Source: Sapria himalayana (Eukaryota > Streptophyta > Magnoliopsida > Malpighiales > Rafflesiaceae). From it: a DNA stretch of 64,000 nucleotides. Shown in pieces: positions 35,651 through 46,930 of this stretch. The notes beneath the pieces were generated by a model that was not told the origin of the DNA, made no database searches, and saw nothing but the letters and a program-made list of their open reading frames with translations. How positions within the stretch are numbered: position 1 is the first letter of the stretch; every line of letters starts with the position of its first letter. The position numbers and the translations under genes were made by a program. Where the stretch lies: assembly GCA_029783825.1 (NCBI GenBank), contig JAREIK010002985.1, positions 351,501-415,500 of the forward strand, read 5' to 3'.

Positions 35651-36157
35651 CTTCGGCAGGGTACTTAATATTGAGACAAATTCAAAGTAATGTATGCTCA
35701 TAACATTGGGGAGAAGTGAAGAAGTAGAATTCTAGAAAACAACTTATTTTGTAGAGGGTTTTAGTTTATTTATCCCTTTCATATTTCCTTGATTGCACTA
35801 TTTGTATTATATTTGTACCTTCCAGATATTAATAATATATTTTCATAATTTTTTTAGTTAAATTTATCACTCATAGGAACTTGTTTTTAAATAATAATAA
35901 TAATAGTATTAATAACAATAGTGACATTTTATTATATAGTCGATTATAAAAATTAAATCAACACCTCAAAAAGAATTTGTATTTTTATTTCTTTAAAAAA
36001 TATCACAATTTAAAAATGACAATAACACAAATCCACTCTCTTATTCGTGCTTTCAAATAGTCTAATATGCAGAATAAAAAACATAAAAAAATATGACATA
36101 ATTAATATTGTATTTTAATTAGGAGTGTTAATGATGCGAGTCAAATTCGAGTCCAAC
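35651..36157. other. AT-rich DNA, nothing recognised
   Basis: Poly-AAT runs near 35890-35915 and otherwise featureless. Confidence 0.4.
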
Positions 36158-36546
36158 TAGAGGTGTCAAACGAGCCGGGCCGGGCCGACTAATTTTTTGA
36201 GCACGAGCGTGCCTTTGTGCCGCGCCAGGCACGGTTTAAAAAAGTCGGGCCCGTCACAGCCCGCTGGCACGGTGGGCCGTGCCGTGACGGGCCCGCTCGG
36301 GCTTAGTTTGACCGTACGATTCGGGCCTCGTGGGACCGCGAGTAGGGTCCAATAAGACCCGAACCCCGGTCTTTTTTGCGGGAGGGGCGATCACTGGGTT
36401 GGGCTCGGGGGACACCCGACACGGGACGAACCCGTGCCGGTGTACCGTGCCACGGGCCGAACCTTGCCGGGTCAGGCACGGCACGGCACAGCTCGTGCCT
36501 AACCTGGGCATGGGATTTACCGTGCCCGGCCAGGTTGACACCTCTA
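36158..36546. mobile_element. Family A hAT-type element, perfect target duplication
   Basis: A 389-bp copy with ends TAGAGGTGTCAAACGAGCC and GGCCAGGTTGACACCTCTA. Both flanks read AGTCCAAC (36150-36157 and 36547-36554), a perfect 8-bp target duplication. Core motifs GACCGCGAGTAGGGTC and GCGGGAGGGGCGATCA are present. Confidence 0.88.
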
Positions 36547-36554
36547 AGTCCAAC

Positions 36555-36660
36555 TGAGCTTAAGTCAAGTCGTTAATATTTTGAGTTGAGCTCGAGCTTG
36601 AGTCGACCTTACTCGAGTTGAGTTTTGATCGAGTCGAGTCTGAGTATCTTGTTAGTTATC
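36555..36660. repeat. TCGAGT-rich simple repeat
   Basis: Imperfect repeats of GAGTTGAG/TCGAGT (for example GAGCTCGAGCTTGAGTCGA) across about 100 bp. This is degenerate simple-sequence DNA bordering the family A copy. Confidence 0.55.
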
Positions 36661-36718
36661 TCGTTTCATTAGTATTCATAATTATTATATATCCAAATTT
36701 ATGATAATCAGTGTATGA

Positions 36719-36754
<36 letters not shown>

Positions 36755-38040
36755 ATTTATAATTCTAACTTGTTAAATCTCTAATTTTACTGATTATAAT
36801 ACATATTTGTGCATCTTAAAAGTATTAAAATTGAGATCTATTATCTTTGTGCTAAGACACTTGGCATCTCACCAAGATAAAATAAATTTAATATTTATTT
36901 TATTTAATTAATATTTTTCTTATTTTTTAATACTTATGATGTATCGTAAAGTTTAGTTGCATCCGAAATTTCGGTTTTATCTTTGTGAAATTTTGCAATG
37001 AGAGCTCTAAACTTCATGCTCAATGCTTCTAGTGATAAAAGAAAGCAAAGCATGTTTGAGATTGCAATTCATAAAATTATTTATTATATTACTATTTATT
37101 GTTTTTTTTTTTAAAAAAAAATCATGCTTATATTTACATTTGAGAAAGTAGTAATATTTAAGGGTTTTGTAAGTGATAGATAAGTTGATGCTTATTTGTT
37201 ATTTGTATTTTTTTTTTTGATAATAAAAATAATAATATATGTGCTTTATTTTATTAAATATGATTATTTATAAAAATGCATAATAAGGTGCATTATTGCT
37301 CCATTAGGCAAGGCCCTCCCACATCAATGTCTTGGTGTGCCTCCATTATTGCTTTATTTTAGAGTTTTTTTTTTTCAGTATTGTAATATAAAACAAATTT
37401 AAACATGTATAAATATATAAATATATAAATATAAAACAAATTTATTATAGTGAATCTCAAAAAAGCTGTTGGGTGAATTGGTATTGATGATTCATTGTAT
37501 AAGTGTGTGTGTGTGTGTGTGTGTGATGATTCACTATACATATGTACTTATATATACATGTTTCTGTGTATATGTGAACCTCTATTAGTTTAAGCTCCCA
37601 TGTCTTATGTATATATGTAGTTACAATATATAGCATATATATGTACTTATATATACATATGTAGTTACACATATGTACTTATATGTACATATATATGTAT
37701 GTTTACTTGTATATACATATGTATATGTACTTATATATATATATGTAGTTACACACACACACACATATGTGTGTGTGTGTGTGCGTGCTCACGTGCGCAT
37801 GTGAACATATATTAGTTTAGACTAATATATGTGGGATGATTCATATATATATAGCATGTATGCATGTATATCTATGTGTATGTGTGTATATATATAGCAT
37901 GTATGTGTGTGTATCTATGAGGCTGGCGAAAGATGAACATTTTAATCACATTTCAAAAAAAGAAAAAAAAAAACTGATGCATATGTTGACTTGTGCTGTG
38001 CAATCTTGCTTCAGGTTAGGCCGGTAGAATCAGTTCAACC
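36661..38040. repeat. AT-rich DNA with (AT)n, (GT)n and a TATATGTACTT-type tandem region
   Basis: (AT)n lies at about 36722-36750 and (GT)n at 37504-37524. From 37540 to 37760 the sequence cycles through variants of TATGTACTTATATATACAT and ATATGTAGTTACAC. A near-perfect AC/GT palindrome follows at 37753-37782, then a duplicated TATATATAGCATGTATG unit at 37846-37905. No coding region. Confidence 0.6.
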
Positions 38041-38052
38041 TTAAGAGTTGGC

Positions 38053-38059
38053 TATTTAA
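38053..38059 (+). promoter_or_regulatory. TATA-like box of the EXO70 gene
   Basis: TATTTAA inside GGCTATTTAAGAATG lies about 200 bp before the EXO70 start codon. A pyrimidine patch (CTCTCTCTCTCGCCTCTCTC, 38106-38125) follows, as in many plant core promoters. Initiation some 30 bp downstream would place the transcript start near 38085-38090. Confidence 0.45.
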
Positions 38060-38101
38060 GAATGACGAGTGCCTATTTCTCAGGAACCATGCAAGGGCGC
38101 C

Positions 38102-38500
38102 ATGGCCTCTCTCTCTCGCCTCTCTCACTTATCAACCAGTTGTTCTGCTAAAACTAAAAATAGGAAGACACTTTGGCAGCATCCTCCTTCTCTTGAAGCG
38201 ATACCAGCTCTTCCTTTTCCGTTATTGTTCTTCGTCTGGTTCTCCGGCGGCATACAATCATGGACAAAATCCTATCTGAGAAACGCCCTTCGGCCAAGTG
38301 GTTTTCTGGTAAATCACGCAGATCAGGGCGCAAAGATGGCATCGTTGATTTTGTTTCGAGCCACGTTCTTCCTGAGAACGAAGCTGAAAGCTCATCGCCT
38401 ACCGGCGCTCCCCAAACGCCGGATGTCAGAGCGAGCGAACCAGAGAAGAACAACGAAGAAGGTGAATCTGGTAGGGAAATGGACGTGCGAGACAAGGTAG
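38102..38500 (+). other. Upstream ORF overlapping the EXO70 start (132 codons)
   Basis: An ATG at 38102 in strong context (GCGCCATGGCC) opens a frame that runs past the EXO70 ATG at 38260 in a different frame and stops at 38500. A 20-codon upstream ORF also starts at 38089. If the mRNA begins near the TATA-predicted site, these would reduce initiation at 38260. If it begins further downstream they are irrelevant. The peptide has no recognisable domain. Confidence 0.35.
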
Positions 38501-40287
38501 ACGACTCTCTCGCTCCTCAAGTTCCCGATACGTTGGAAACCATGTCGGGTGAAATCGATCAGTTTCTTTCGACTCTGTCCGCCCGACGCGGCGCGAAAGT
38601 TTCCCCCCTGGATGAATCAAACGAAGATCACGCCGTCGAGAGGGAGAGAGACGGGGATCTGCAGGTGGAAATTCCTGATTTCGTCGAGAAATTTTTAGAT
38701 CTCGTGGAAGCCAAGTTGCAGAAACACGAGGAAGGGTGCCTAGGGTTTAATGGTGACGGATCGTCGTCTCTAATCCAACCTGCAAATCAAGTCTCAAAAC
38801 TCGCGCCCCTCTCTCAGTTCAGGTCCGATTCGAATCATAATCTCGACTCTCTGATCAATCGGATCGAGCGCGTTAAGCAACGCGCCATGTCATGCTTGGA
38901 GGAGGAGTTCAGGATGTGCCTGGAAGGTCTCAGGAGGGAGGAATCCGAGTGTTCGTCTCGAGAAGACGATCCGTCAGAGGATCCTTTGTTTTTGGGATAC
39001 TCCAAGGCTGCGATTGCAAATTTGAACAAGATCGCGAAGGAGATGATCGCCGAAGGATATGAGTCGGAATGCTGCCAGGCTTACGCGATTGCTAGGAGGA
39101 GTGCGCTCGATGGATGCCTGCCGAAATTAGGGTTCCACATGATGAGCATCGACGAGGTGCAGAAGGCGCAGCAGGAAGTTCTGGAGAGAGAAATCTGTTC
39201 GTGGATCGATGCCTCCAAGAAATTTTGCACTATCTACTTTCCCAGCGATCGAAAGCTAGCGGAATCCATCTTCTCCGAGCACGCCTCTATCGCCGCGAGT
39301 CTGTTCGGCAGCCTATCCCGGGGCGTCATGATCCGCCTTCTGAATTTTGCGGAAGCCATCGCCATGACGGAGCGATCGGAGACGAAGCTGTTCAACTACC
39401 TCGACATGTACCAGTCACTGGGCGACAGCCTGGAAGCCACGAGCGGCCTGTTCCCGGAAGAATGCGAGGCCGAGCTGAGATCCGAAATCATGGCAGCCCG
39501 TTCGCGGACCGGGGAAGCCGTGATCGCCACGTTCGCGCCTCTCGAGAGCTCGATCAGACACGCCGGCATTCCTCCGATCAGCGGCGCCGTGCATCACGTT
39601 ACGCACTACGCGATGAAATACTTGACGCGCGCCTGCGAGCAGAAGCAAGCGCTGGACCAAATCTTCCGGGAAAGCTCGCGGAAGGAGGGCATCCATGACG
39701 ATGAATCGGAGACGCAATTTTCCAAAAAAACACTCGGGATCCTGGGCGTGCTGGACGACGCCCTGGAGAAAATGTCGTCGCAGTACAAACAGAGCGCGCT
39801 GAGAAACATCTTCCTGATGAACAATGGCGTCTGCATTTCGAACGGCATCCGGAGTTCGAAGAACCTGCTGGACACCGTCGGAGACACGTTCCGGAGGAAG
39901 AAATCTCGTGATATTAGGAATTACCACCTCGCGTACAAGAGGGAGACGTGCAGCAGCCTGCTGCAATGCGCGAGACCAGAAGGGTTCATCGAGAATGGCA
40001 GAGTGGTGAAGCAGTCGCTCAAGGAGAATTTCAAGACCTTCAACCAGCTGTTCGACGAGATTCACAAGACGCAGAGATGTTGGGTCGTCTGCGACCCCCA
40101 GCTTCAATCGGAGCTCCGCGCCGCCGTCTCCATGCTCCTCATCCCTGCCTATGGTTCACTGCTGCACTACTCCAGCAACTTCTCCAAGGGCAAGCAGACC
40201 GACAAGTACGTGAAATACCATCACCCGGAAGACTTGCAGGGCTGCATCGACGAGCTCCTCGACGGCAAACCAAGTGGCAAGAAGTGA
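38260..40287 (+). CDS. EXO70C: Exocyst subunit EXO70, EXO70C-like (675 aa, intronless)
   Basis: EXO70 is a subunit of the exocyst, which tethers secretory vesicles to the plasma membrane through phosphoinositide binding. Residues 1-135 are a polar, low-complexity N-terminus with SGEIDQFLSTLS (96-107). Residues 138-225 (IPDFVEKFLDLVEAKL, then RAMSCLEEEFR) match the N-terminal helices of plant EXO70C proteins. The EXO70 core follows: CQAYAIARRSALDGCLPKLG (272-291), RGVMIRLLNFAEAIA (354-368), SGAVHHVTHYAMKYLT (441-456), and near the C-terminus LKENFKTFNQLFDEI and IPAYGSLL. Length and lack of introns fit plant EXO70C members (about 690 aa), which in Arabidopsis act in pollen and other tip-growing cells. 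GC content rises towards the 3' end, above that of the surrounding DNA. No frameshift or missing block is apparent. Subfamily assignment is from memory of family features. Confidence 0.93.
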   Translation: MDKILSEKRPSAKWFSGKSRRSGRKDGIVDFVSSHVLPENEAESSSPTGAPQTPDVRASEPEKNNEEGESGREMDVRDKVDDSLAPQVPDTLETMSGEIDQFLSTLSARRGAKVSPLDESNEDHAVERERDGDLQVEIPDFVEKFLDLVEAKLQKHEEGCLGFNGDGSSSLIQPANQVSKLAPLSQFRSDSNHNLDSLINRIERVKQRAMSCLEEEFRMCLEGLRREESECSSREDDPSEDPLFLGYSKAAIANLNKIAKEMIAEGYESECCQAYAIARRSALDGCLPKLGFHMMSIDEVQKAQQEVLEREICSWIDASKKFCTIYFPSDRKLAESIFSEHASIAASLFGSLSRGVMIRLLNFAEAIAMTERSETKLFNYLDMYQSLGDSLEATSGLFPEECEAELRSEIMAARSRTGEAVIATFAPLESSIRHAGIPPISGAVHHVTHYAMKYLTRACEQKQALDQIFRESSRKEGIHDDESETQFSKKTLGILGVLDDALEKMSSQYKQSALRNIFLMNNGVCISNGIRSSKNLLDTVGDTFRRKKSRDIRNYHLAYKRETCSSLLQCARPEGFIENGRVVKQSLKENFKTFNQLFDEIHKTQRCWVVCDPQLQSELRAAVSMLLIPAYGSLLHYSSNFSKGKQTDKYVKYHHPEDLQGCIDELLDGKPSGKK

Positions 40288-40998
40288 TTGCTTAAGAATC
40301 CCCCATTTTATCTAAACTCTCTCGGCTTCGTTGTTCTGTTCTTGTTCTTATTCAAATGTTTTCATAATTTTTTTTTTTTGGATTCGAAAATACCCAGAGA
40401 AACTAAAATTGTTGTACAGATGATCTGTTCATCCTTATGCTGATGTGTTTGAGTTTCTTATTTTTTAGCTTATTTTAGTAATCGCCGAACAGCATGCTTT
40501 CATGCTTTCATGTTTTTGGAATATTTATATTTATTTTTATTATGTTTTTGGGTGATTAAAATAAAAATATTTACATGGTGGTCATGTTTATGTTAAAAAT
40601 TCTAATAAAAAGTATATTCTATGTTTAATTACCGAAATACCCTTAATATATTTTTTATAATTAACTACTGAGATACCCTTTGTATTCAAAAAAAAAATGT
40701 TTTTTTTAAAATATATTTTATGATTTTTTTTAATTCAAAATAAAAAAAATCATGAGCAAAAACACGTTATTGGAATAAGTGTTATATTTTCCTTTTTTTT
40801 TTTTTTGGAATATTTTGTTGGCGGAAGAAATTTTTTTTTTTAATAAATATATATATATTGTAAAGCTAAGATTACAAGAGAATGCAATTTTAACTTTTTT
40901 TTTTAATCAATTTTATGACCCATTCCATTATTATTTGTAATTTTTATAAATAGTTTATATATATATATATATATTTATTAATTTATTTATTTAATATA

Positions 40999-41031
<33 letters not shown>

Positions 41032-41800
41032 GATAACATGGAGGGTCTGATGGCGGGGGTCTGATGGCGGGGGTCAGTTTTACGTACTCCTAGAATAATC
41101 CCTCATGGGTGTAGCTGGAAACAACTATTTCTAATTTTAATTTTGTTACATGTTAGATATTAAAGAAAACTATGTCAAACATTTTGAAATTTAAAAATAT
41201 AACCTTTTATTTATTTTCACTTGAAAATTAACTCATTATTGACGTAAATGTCCTTCGATACTTGAATTGTTTAGAAGCGTGTTTTTTTAAAAAATATTAT
41301 ATTTATGAGAAAATAAAATATTTTTTGTCCATAATGCATTTAAATATTTATACAATTAAATGTTATGCATATATAACATGGTCAAGAATATTACACACAC
41401 ACACACTTTTTTTCATACACCTCTTAGCATAGTTTAACCTAAATTTATTTTTTTTACAATATAGTATTTATAGGGATATTGTCACATTGATGCATCATTA
41501 TTTTTTTAATAATAATAGTTATGAAATAAATTCTCGGTCTAACTTTTAACTAAATTTGAGATTTTTATAATTGTAAGAAAATTTTATCCAAAAAAAGCAC
41601 AGTGGAAAAATAATTTCTTTGGTTATTAAAATTTTCTATCATGCTACATAAATAAATATATTTTAAAATATCAAATAAATAAATAAATATATATATATAT
41701 ATTAATGCTTTTCATCATCTTGAAAGTATAAAAATAAACACTACCAATAACACATAATCATAAAAAATATTATACTCCCAAAATTAGTTGAATGTTTATA
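40288..41800. other. EXO70 3' flank and AT-rich DNA
   Basis: The 3' untranslated region runs from 40288. Poly-T at 40369-40379 and AATAAA-like signals (around 40557-40562) follow, but no single polyadenylation site stands out. (AT)n blocks lie at 40958-40972 and 40995-41018. GGTCTGATGGCGGG is tandemly duplicated at 41044-41075. Nothing else recognised. Confidence 0.45.
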
Positions 41801-41844
41801 CACACACGTGCGCGCGGGTGCGCGCACACACGCACACGCACACA
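41801..41844. repeat. Alternating purine-pyrimidine tract
   Basis: ACACACGTGCGCGCGGGTGC and on through ACACGCACACGCACAC is almost entirely alternating CA/CG/GT steps over about 44 bp, the composition most prone to left-handed Z-DNA. Confidence 0.75.
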
Positions 41845-41884
41845 ACAAAGTTCAATGTCCAAATCATTATAGTTGATTTGGACT

Positions 41885-42665
41885 TGGGTGTCATGCATCA
41901 TGCCGTCCTGGGCCTAAAATAGCCGTGGCTTGTGTTGGCATTGTAAACCGGGCCCGGGCGGTCCACCCCCCTAAAACAATTGGTCAACCCATAGGTCGGC
42001 TACCCATTGGGCCTGGGTGTCATGATTGTGCAATTGGCCGAGCCACCATCAGGTAATGGCGAATATGCATGACCCGTGTGTCTTTTGGATTTTAGTATGG
42101 ATGGGGCACGGTAGTGCTAGAGGTGTCAGACATGACATGCTGGGTTGGCCCGGCCCATTTTTTTTAGGTCCAACCGTGCTTTCGTGCCGGGCCAGGCACG
42201 GCACGATTACTGTGCCGTGTCGTGACTGGCCTAGCACAGTTTAGTGGAGTTCGGTCCGACACGAGCTCGCGGCACAATCTGCCGGGTTCAGCCAAGTCGG
42301 GCTGAACCCTAAATTTAAAAAAAATTAGGATTTCGGTGTGTCAGAACCCCTAATTTAAAAAAAAAATTTGGTTTCGGCCAAGCACGGCACGAGGCCCGGT
42401 TTGCCTCGGCACGGCACAAGCCCAGGCATGAGAAATTACGGTGCCGGGCCGGCCCAGGCACCGCCAAATCGTGCCGTGCTTCTTGCCGGGCCGGCCAGGC
42501 CCGGTTGACACCTCTAGGTAGTGCACTGAGCCAAGCTGTGCTCACCATGTTATACTGGGTTGGTGGACCGTGCCACAATGTCGTGCCTAGTAAGACACAA
42601 AAATTAACCGTGCCTTGAAAAAATGGGTCGTGCCGATACTATACTACCCATTTGACACCTCCACA
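41885..42665. repeat. Old outer family A copy
   Basis: Degenerate family A sequence flanks the intact copy at 42118-42515. On the left is GGTGTCATGCATCATGCCG (41887 onward). On the right is GGGTCGTGCCGATACTATAC with CATTTGACACCTCCAC (42649-42664). The left terminus is too eroded to define. Confidence 0.5.
42118..42515. mobile_element. Family A hAT-type element, perfect target duplication, nested
   Basis: A 398-bp copy with ends TAGAGGTGTCAGACATGAC and GGCCCGGTTGACACCTCTA. Both flanks read GGTAGTGC (42110-42117 and 42516-42523). It lies inside the remains of an older family A copy. The middle has a duplicated TTTAAAAAAAATT/CGG block rather than the usual GCGGGAGGGGC core, so it is a variant subtype. 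Confidence 0.85.
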
Positions 42666-42669
42666 CGAG

Positions 42670-43200
42670 CAGAGTACGATCATAATTTCTTCAAAACACG
42701 ACATGAACTCCGTAAAGACCATGCACAAATTTCATAAGAATCTAACTTCAACGTGTTCCTAACTGCGTGTTCATCATGCTCTCGATTTCATTTTATCATT
42801 TGTTTTGCACCTAGTAAATATTTATCTACCCACACACATTTTCATAAACACAAAAATCAATCTTTTTTTTTTGATTAAAACAAATGATTTTAAATGAGTG
42901 CGCTAATTCTCATTTAAAAAATAAAATAAATAAAAAACAAAAAACAAATGAACTATAATATTTTTGTTTGCCCATACCTAATAATTTTGTATCAAACCAT
43001 AAATATTTTTTATTCATACATACTAAATTAAAAAATATTAGGTCAAAGAATGTAGTTATTTTTGATTTTGAGACACTAATGCACACTTTTTAATTTTTTT
43101 TTTATCAAAAATGTATTTTTTTTAGAGAAAATGAGAAATCTCAATATTTAGCTTGATTTTTCTAGGTCATTTGATAAAATTGCAAATTCTCAATATTTTA
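42670..43200. other. AT-rich DNA, nothing recognised
   Basis: Featureless apart from poly-A/T runs. Confidence 0.4.
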
Positions 43201-43800
43201 TTTTATTTAAATTTACGTCGAGTGGTTGATGGTTCATGGCATCCAGACATGGAAGAGGAAAAAAGATCGGGATTGGCGAAAACAAAAATCTCCTGCTCTG
43301 TTAGGCGGAGGGGCAAGGTCGATGATGAATCCTGCAAAAAAGTAACGAAATAGCCATACTCCAAGGATTGGTTTTGGAAATCCATGAACGAATTTCTTCC
43401 GATTTCTCCAGTCGGAAGTAAGTGGTGATTCTAATCAGGTTCGACCTAAGCATATCTTGAAATTTTATGTTCCTCTGATTTGTTATATCGATGAAGCTTT
43501 CAGACTGTGATATGGTCAGAAGTAAGTGGGAATTCTAACGCAGCGTTGCCGCAGCGTTGGCTGCATAATGTGCGTCGAGATGCGCCGAGCTAATAGTTAT
43601 GTTTTGGTCGATTCTTCGTCGTATAAATATGTGCAAACATGGTCGTCTGGTGCTCTAAATTGAGCTCTGGTTATGCGTAATTTCAATTTTGCATGGGAAT
43701 TTGATATTGGAATATGCAGTTTTGAACTGTCCGAGGAACAATGGTACGTTATCGATAATGCAAGGTCAGGGATGAAGAAGGTTTTGTGAGGCAAATGGAA
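43200..43800 (+). other. GC-richer island, possible promoter or untranslated exon
   Basis: The island is clearly less AT-rich than its flanks. It has a 66-codon frame ending at 43353 (with RRRGKVDDESCKKVTK, no recognised domain). Two similar segments GTCGGAAGTAAGTGG (43411) and GTCAGAAGTAAGTGG (43513) each contain a consensus splice donor GTAAGT. A repeated GCAGCGTTG lies near 43542-43560. It might be a 5' untranslated exon of the CID gene starting at 52627, about 9 kb downstream, or an unrelated low-copy remnant. I see no support beyond composition and the donor sites. Confidence 0.25.
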
Positions 43801-43965
43801 CTAGACAAGCGTGTCACGTGCGCCCATTCTCATAGAAAAAAATTCCATCTTTTCTAGTTCGAAATCCTTTTTCTCGCGTTTCTAAATCTCTCTTTCTTAC
43901 CCATTTCATGAGTCTCTCAATTTCTTCACAAATTTTAACCCAATCTCAATTGAATGTGCCACTCT

Positions 43966-44205
43966 CATGGGCTAGTAATGGTTCGAGTTGCTAGGCTGGC
44001 TCATGATAGTAAATAGTAATGTAATGTATTGAGTTTGATTCTCAAATGTACTAGACTTGAGGAATTTATCTCACCTGGACTTGCCTAGAGACGAAACTAG
44101 GGGAAGGCCTATCCCCCCGTGAGATTGTTTGATGCCCGCACAAAGTTTAGTCGGGCCGCCCCAGGTCAAGGTTTTATCCTCGGGGTGAAAGAATGAAAAT
44201 TTGGT
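43966..44205 (+). mobile_element. Possible tRNA-derived SINE
   Basis: GGCTAGTAATGGTTCGAG and GCTAGGCTGGCTC resemble an A-box region. GTTTGATTC at about 44034-44042 is one base from the B-box consensus GWTCRANNC. A GC-richer body follows to about 44205 (GGGCCGCCCCAGGTCAAGG). Flanking duplications and tail are unclear. Confidence 0.35.
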
Positions 44206-44209
44206 GAGC

Positions 44210-45535
44210 AATGAGGCGTGATATATTCACCAATATCTTATCTGATTGCAATCAATTGTAAATGCATCATGCCTTTAAGTAATCAAACTAATTAACATAA
44301 CATGATCATAATTAGTGGTAATTTTTGTCTCTGGCTTATTTAACAAAATTACCACAATGGCACAATTCAAATTCCTAACTTGATTTGCTAAAATTGTAAA
44401 GGATTATAAGTTAGGTGTAGGTGCTAGTAGGATTTCTCATTTCCCATAGGCATTGTGGTGATACTCAAATCATACTATGTCTCCACATATGTACTTGATT
44501 TAAATAACTATTATCATTGAATTGGAAATAAGTATTTATTTTTGTAATCAAGCTAAAAAAAAGAATATCATACATTACCCTAGTCACAAAGCTGAGTATA
44601 AGTCAGAGACACATTGACAATTATTTACATGTTGGTGTATTCACATAGTGATCATCAAGTTTGAGATTAATAATATTAATTTGAGGTGCTATTAGTCTTT
44701 TTGAGAACATGCTTGTAAGTTGTTCACACTTGTCAACAAATGTTGTGAAGTTATATTTATGTTGATCTTTCTCATCTATAATATGATCTCAAAAACATTG
44801 TTTTGTGTTCATCATGCTTTTGATTTTCTATTTATCTCATGATGTTGAGGCTGAAGCACAAAGAGGAGACTGGTTTCTTGTAGGTTATGAGTATGCTAAG
44901 GCTCTTGTATGCTGATGTATGATAATTATTTACATGTGGGCTAGGCATTTTTGTAGGTTAAAAGGTTCTCTTCTATTGTATTTGCTTCGAAGTGTTTGTT
45001 TTTTGTTGGAGTTTGAAGATCCTAGAGGGAGGTGGCCATGGTGGTTTTAAAAAGTGACTCTGAAATCTAGACACAAATGAGTAAATATTATCTTATTTAA
45101 TAGACAAAAATAATTTTAATAATTTATAGGCCGAGGTGTTCCCATCAAAATGCTTAAACAAATATCAACAAAAACATTAAATGCAAAGCTGTAATATTTT
45201 CTTTCAAATTGATGCATACAAGTCCAAGACATAGTTTGGAAAGAGATAAATTAAGATTTTTTTAAAATTTTCATGAATATATTTGTTATCTGCTCTACTA
45301 TATGAATATATTTTGTACCAATGATCTTATTTTAGATGTTTTTCTTGAAAAGAAATGATACACATCTTTGTGTTTAATTTATTTTATATTATATATTTTG
45401 TTGTTTGACTATCACAATAAAGAATAATAATTATCAAAAGTGCATACTCGATCTATTTGAGTAGGAATATATTCAAAGTATCTCAAAAACAACTATTATT
45501 ATTGTTTTGAACTTTACTTTTTTATTAGATTTTAA
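44210..45535. other. AT-rich DNA, probably eroded retroelement flank
   Basis: No gene is recognised. It may include the 3' end of the Copia relic at 45540-46930, but LTR borders were not found. Confidence 0.35.
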
Positions 45536-45539
45536 AATA

Positions 45540-46930
45540 ATTATTATTCTTTTGTTTTTTAAGAAAAAATTATCATAAAAAAAAATAAAACCTTATTATA
45601 GATCATCGTGCATGTTGTCCAAGTTGAATTTGAATGCTTGGCTAATTTTAAGTGTCCTAATTTCTAAAAGAGATTTTAAGTTTCTAAGATGTTCACATAC
45701 TTCAGTATGTGAAATGATGCATCAAGGTAAAATTATGGATGATTACCTAAGAGGTGAGTAACTGTATTGATTGTATATATTATGTTTGGTTTGATGATTA
45801 TAAATTAGTTAATTTTTCTTTTTATTTTTTTATAAGTAATGAAATCAATAACATGATTGTATTAGAATTATAGTTAATTTCTAAATCAATAAGAGTATTT
45901 ACTGGAAATTAATCCAAAAGACTCATCTCTTTAAGTGTATTACATATATATATATTTTTTGTGATAAAATGATACTTTTTATATAATAATTCATCTCAAC
46001 ATCAAAAAGTATTAAAATTTTCTAGTATCATTTAATTAAATTTATGCCTGAAGATATTCATTAAGTTGAGTGTTCCTTAAATTACAATCATTCATAATAT
46101 GTAAAATTAGTAAAATTATAATCAGTAAAATTCTATTGTTATTTGATTTGTTTTTGAAAAAGTAAAAAAAAAAATTTATAATACAGTTGTTTAACACAAA
46201 TGATGTATTTGTCCATAAAAATTTTATAAACTAGGTGCTCGCTTATTGCTTTAGATTATTCAACATATTTTTGTAATCTGTAAGTTATATTTTAGTGTGT
46301 TGCTCATGATGATCCAAGTAGTAGTTTCATATATATTTCTTCTTGAAGGTTATCATGAAGAAATACAATAATTACTTCTAACTGATATATTTTCAAACAG
46401 TAAGATGCTATAAAAGAAATATTAATTCATACTGAGATCTTATTGGCTACAAGAGTGTTTTTTGGTAGTCTACATCAAACATTTGAGTAAAATTATTCAC
46501 TATAAGTCTCACTTTAAGGCGAATTATCTTTTTATCTGGACTTGTCTCCATAATGAAAATTTACCTACAATCAATGATAGATCTTTTTGAAGGTTGCGAT
46601 CTTAATTTCTATTTCCCATCAAATGTAGGGCATGCATATTTTTTATTATGATCTGATATTAGTCTTGATAAGATAATATTTTAAGATAAGACTTGCTGTT
46701 ATAGTATCATTAAGAGAAGTAATAAAAAAAAGAATAAAACAAGAGTACAAAAAATATTTAAACTTATATGTTGTGTATAATTTTTTTTGATAGTGTTTGG
46801 AAGATCAAGATTAAAAGAGTTGGGTGTAAGTTTATTGTGCTTCTTCGTAGTCTTGTTTTTATTCTAAGTGGTTCGGATATATCTCATTCTCCTAGTATAG
46901 CGTATAAGTTTTGAGTAGTCAAATCTTTCA
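45540..46930 (-). pseudogene. Copia retrotransposon relic 3: reverse transcriptase and RNase H (minus strand)
   Basis: The reverse transcriptase region (about 46290-46600) reads, in shifting frames, NNFTQMFDVDYQKT, where the Copia consensus is YTQT.GVDYQETFAP. Further on it reads EVIIVFLHDNLQEEIYMKL, where the consensus is DVKNAFLHGDLEEEVYME. RNase H-type sequence at about 45540-45700 aligns base by base with relics 1, 2 and 4. Integrase and gag are missing. The upstream side is interrupted at 46940 by a hAT-type element. Confidence 0.65.

Noticed and set aside
38154..38495. 113-codon minus-strand ORF at the EXO70 5' end
   Set aside because: Antisense shadow of the EXO70 leader and N-terminal coding region.
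39114..39698. 194-codon plus-strand ORF in another frame of EXO70
   Set aside because: Arg-rich shadow of the real EXO70 frame.
39415..40107. 230-codon minus-strand ORF
   Set aside because: It is antisense to EXO70 in its GC-rich 3' half, a common shadow. No recognisable domain.
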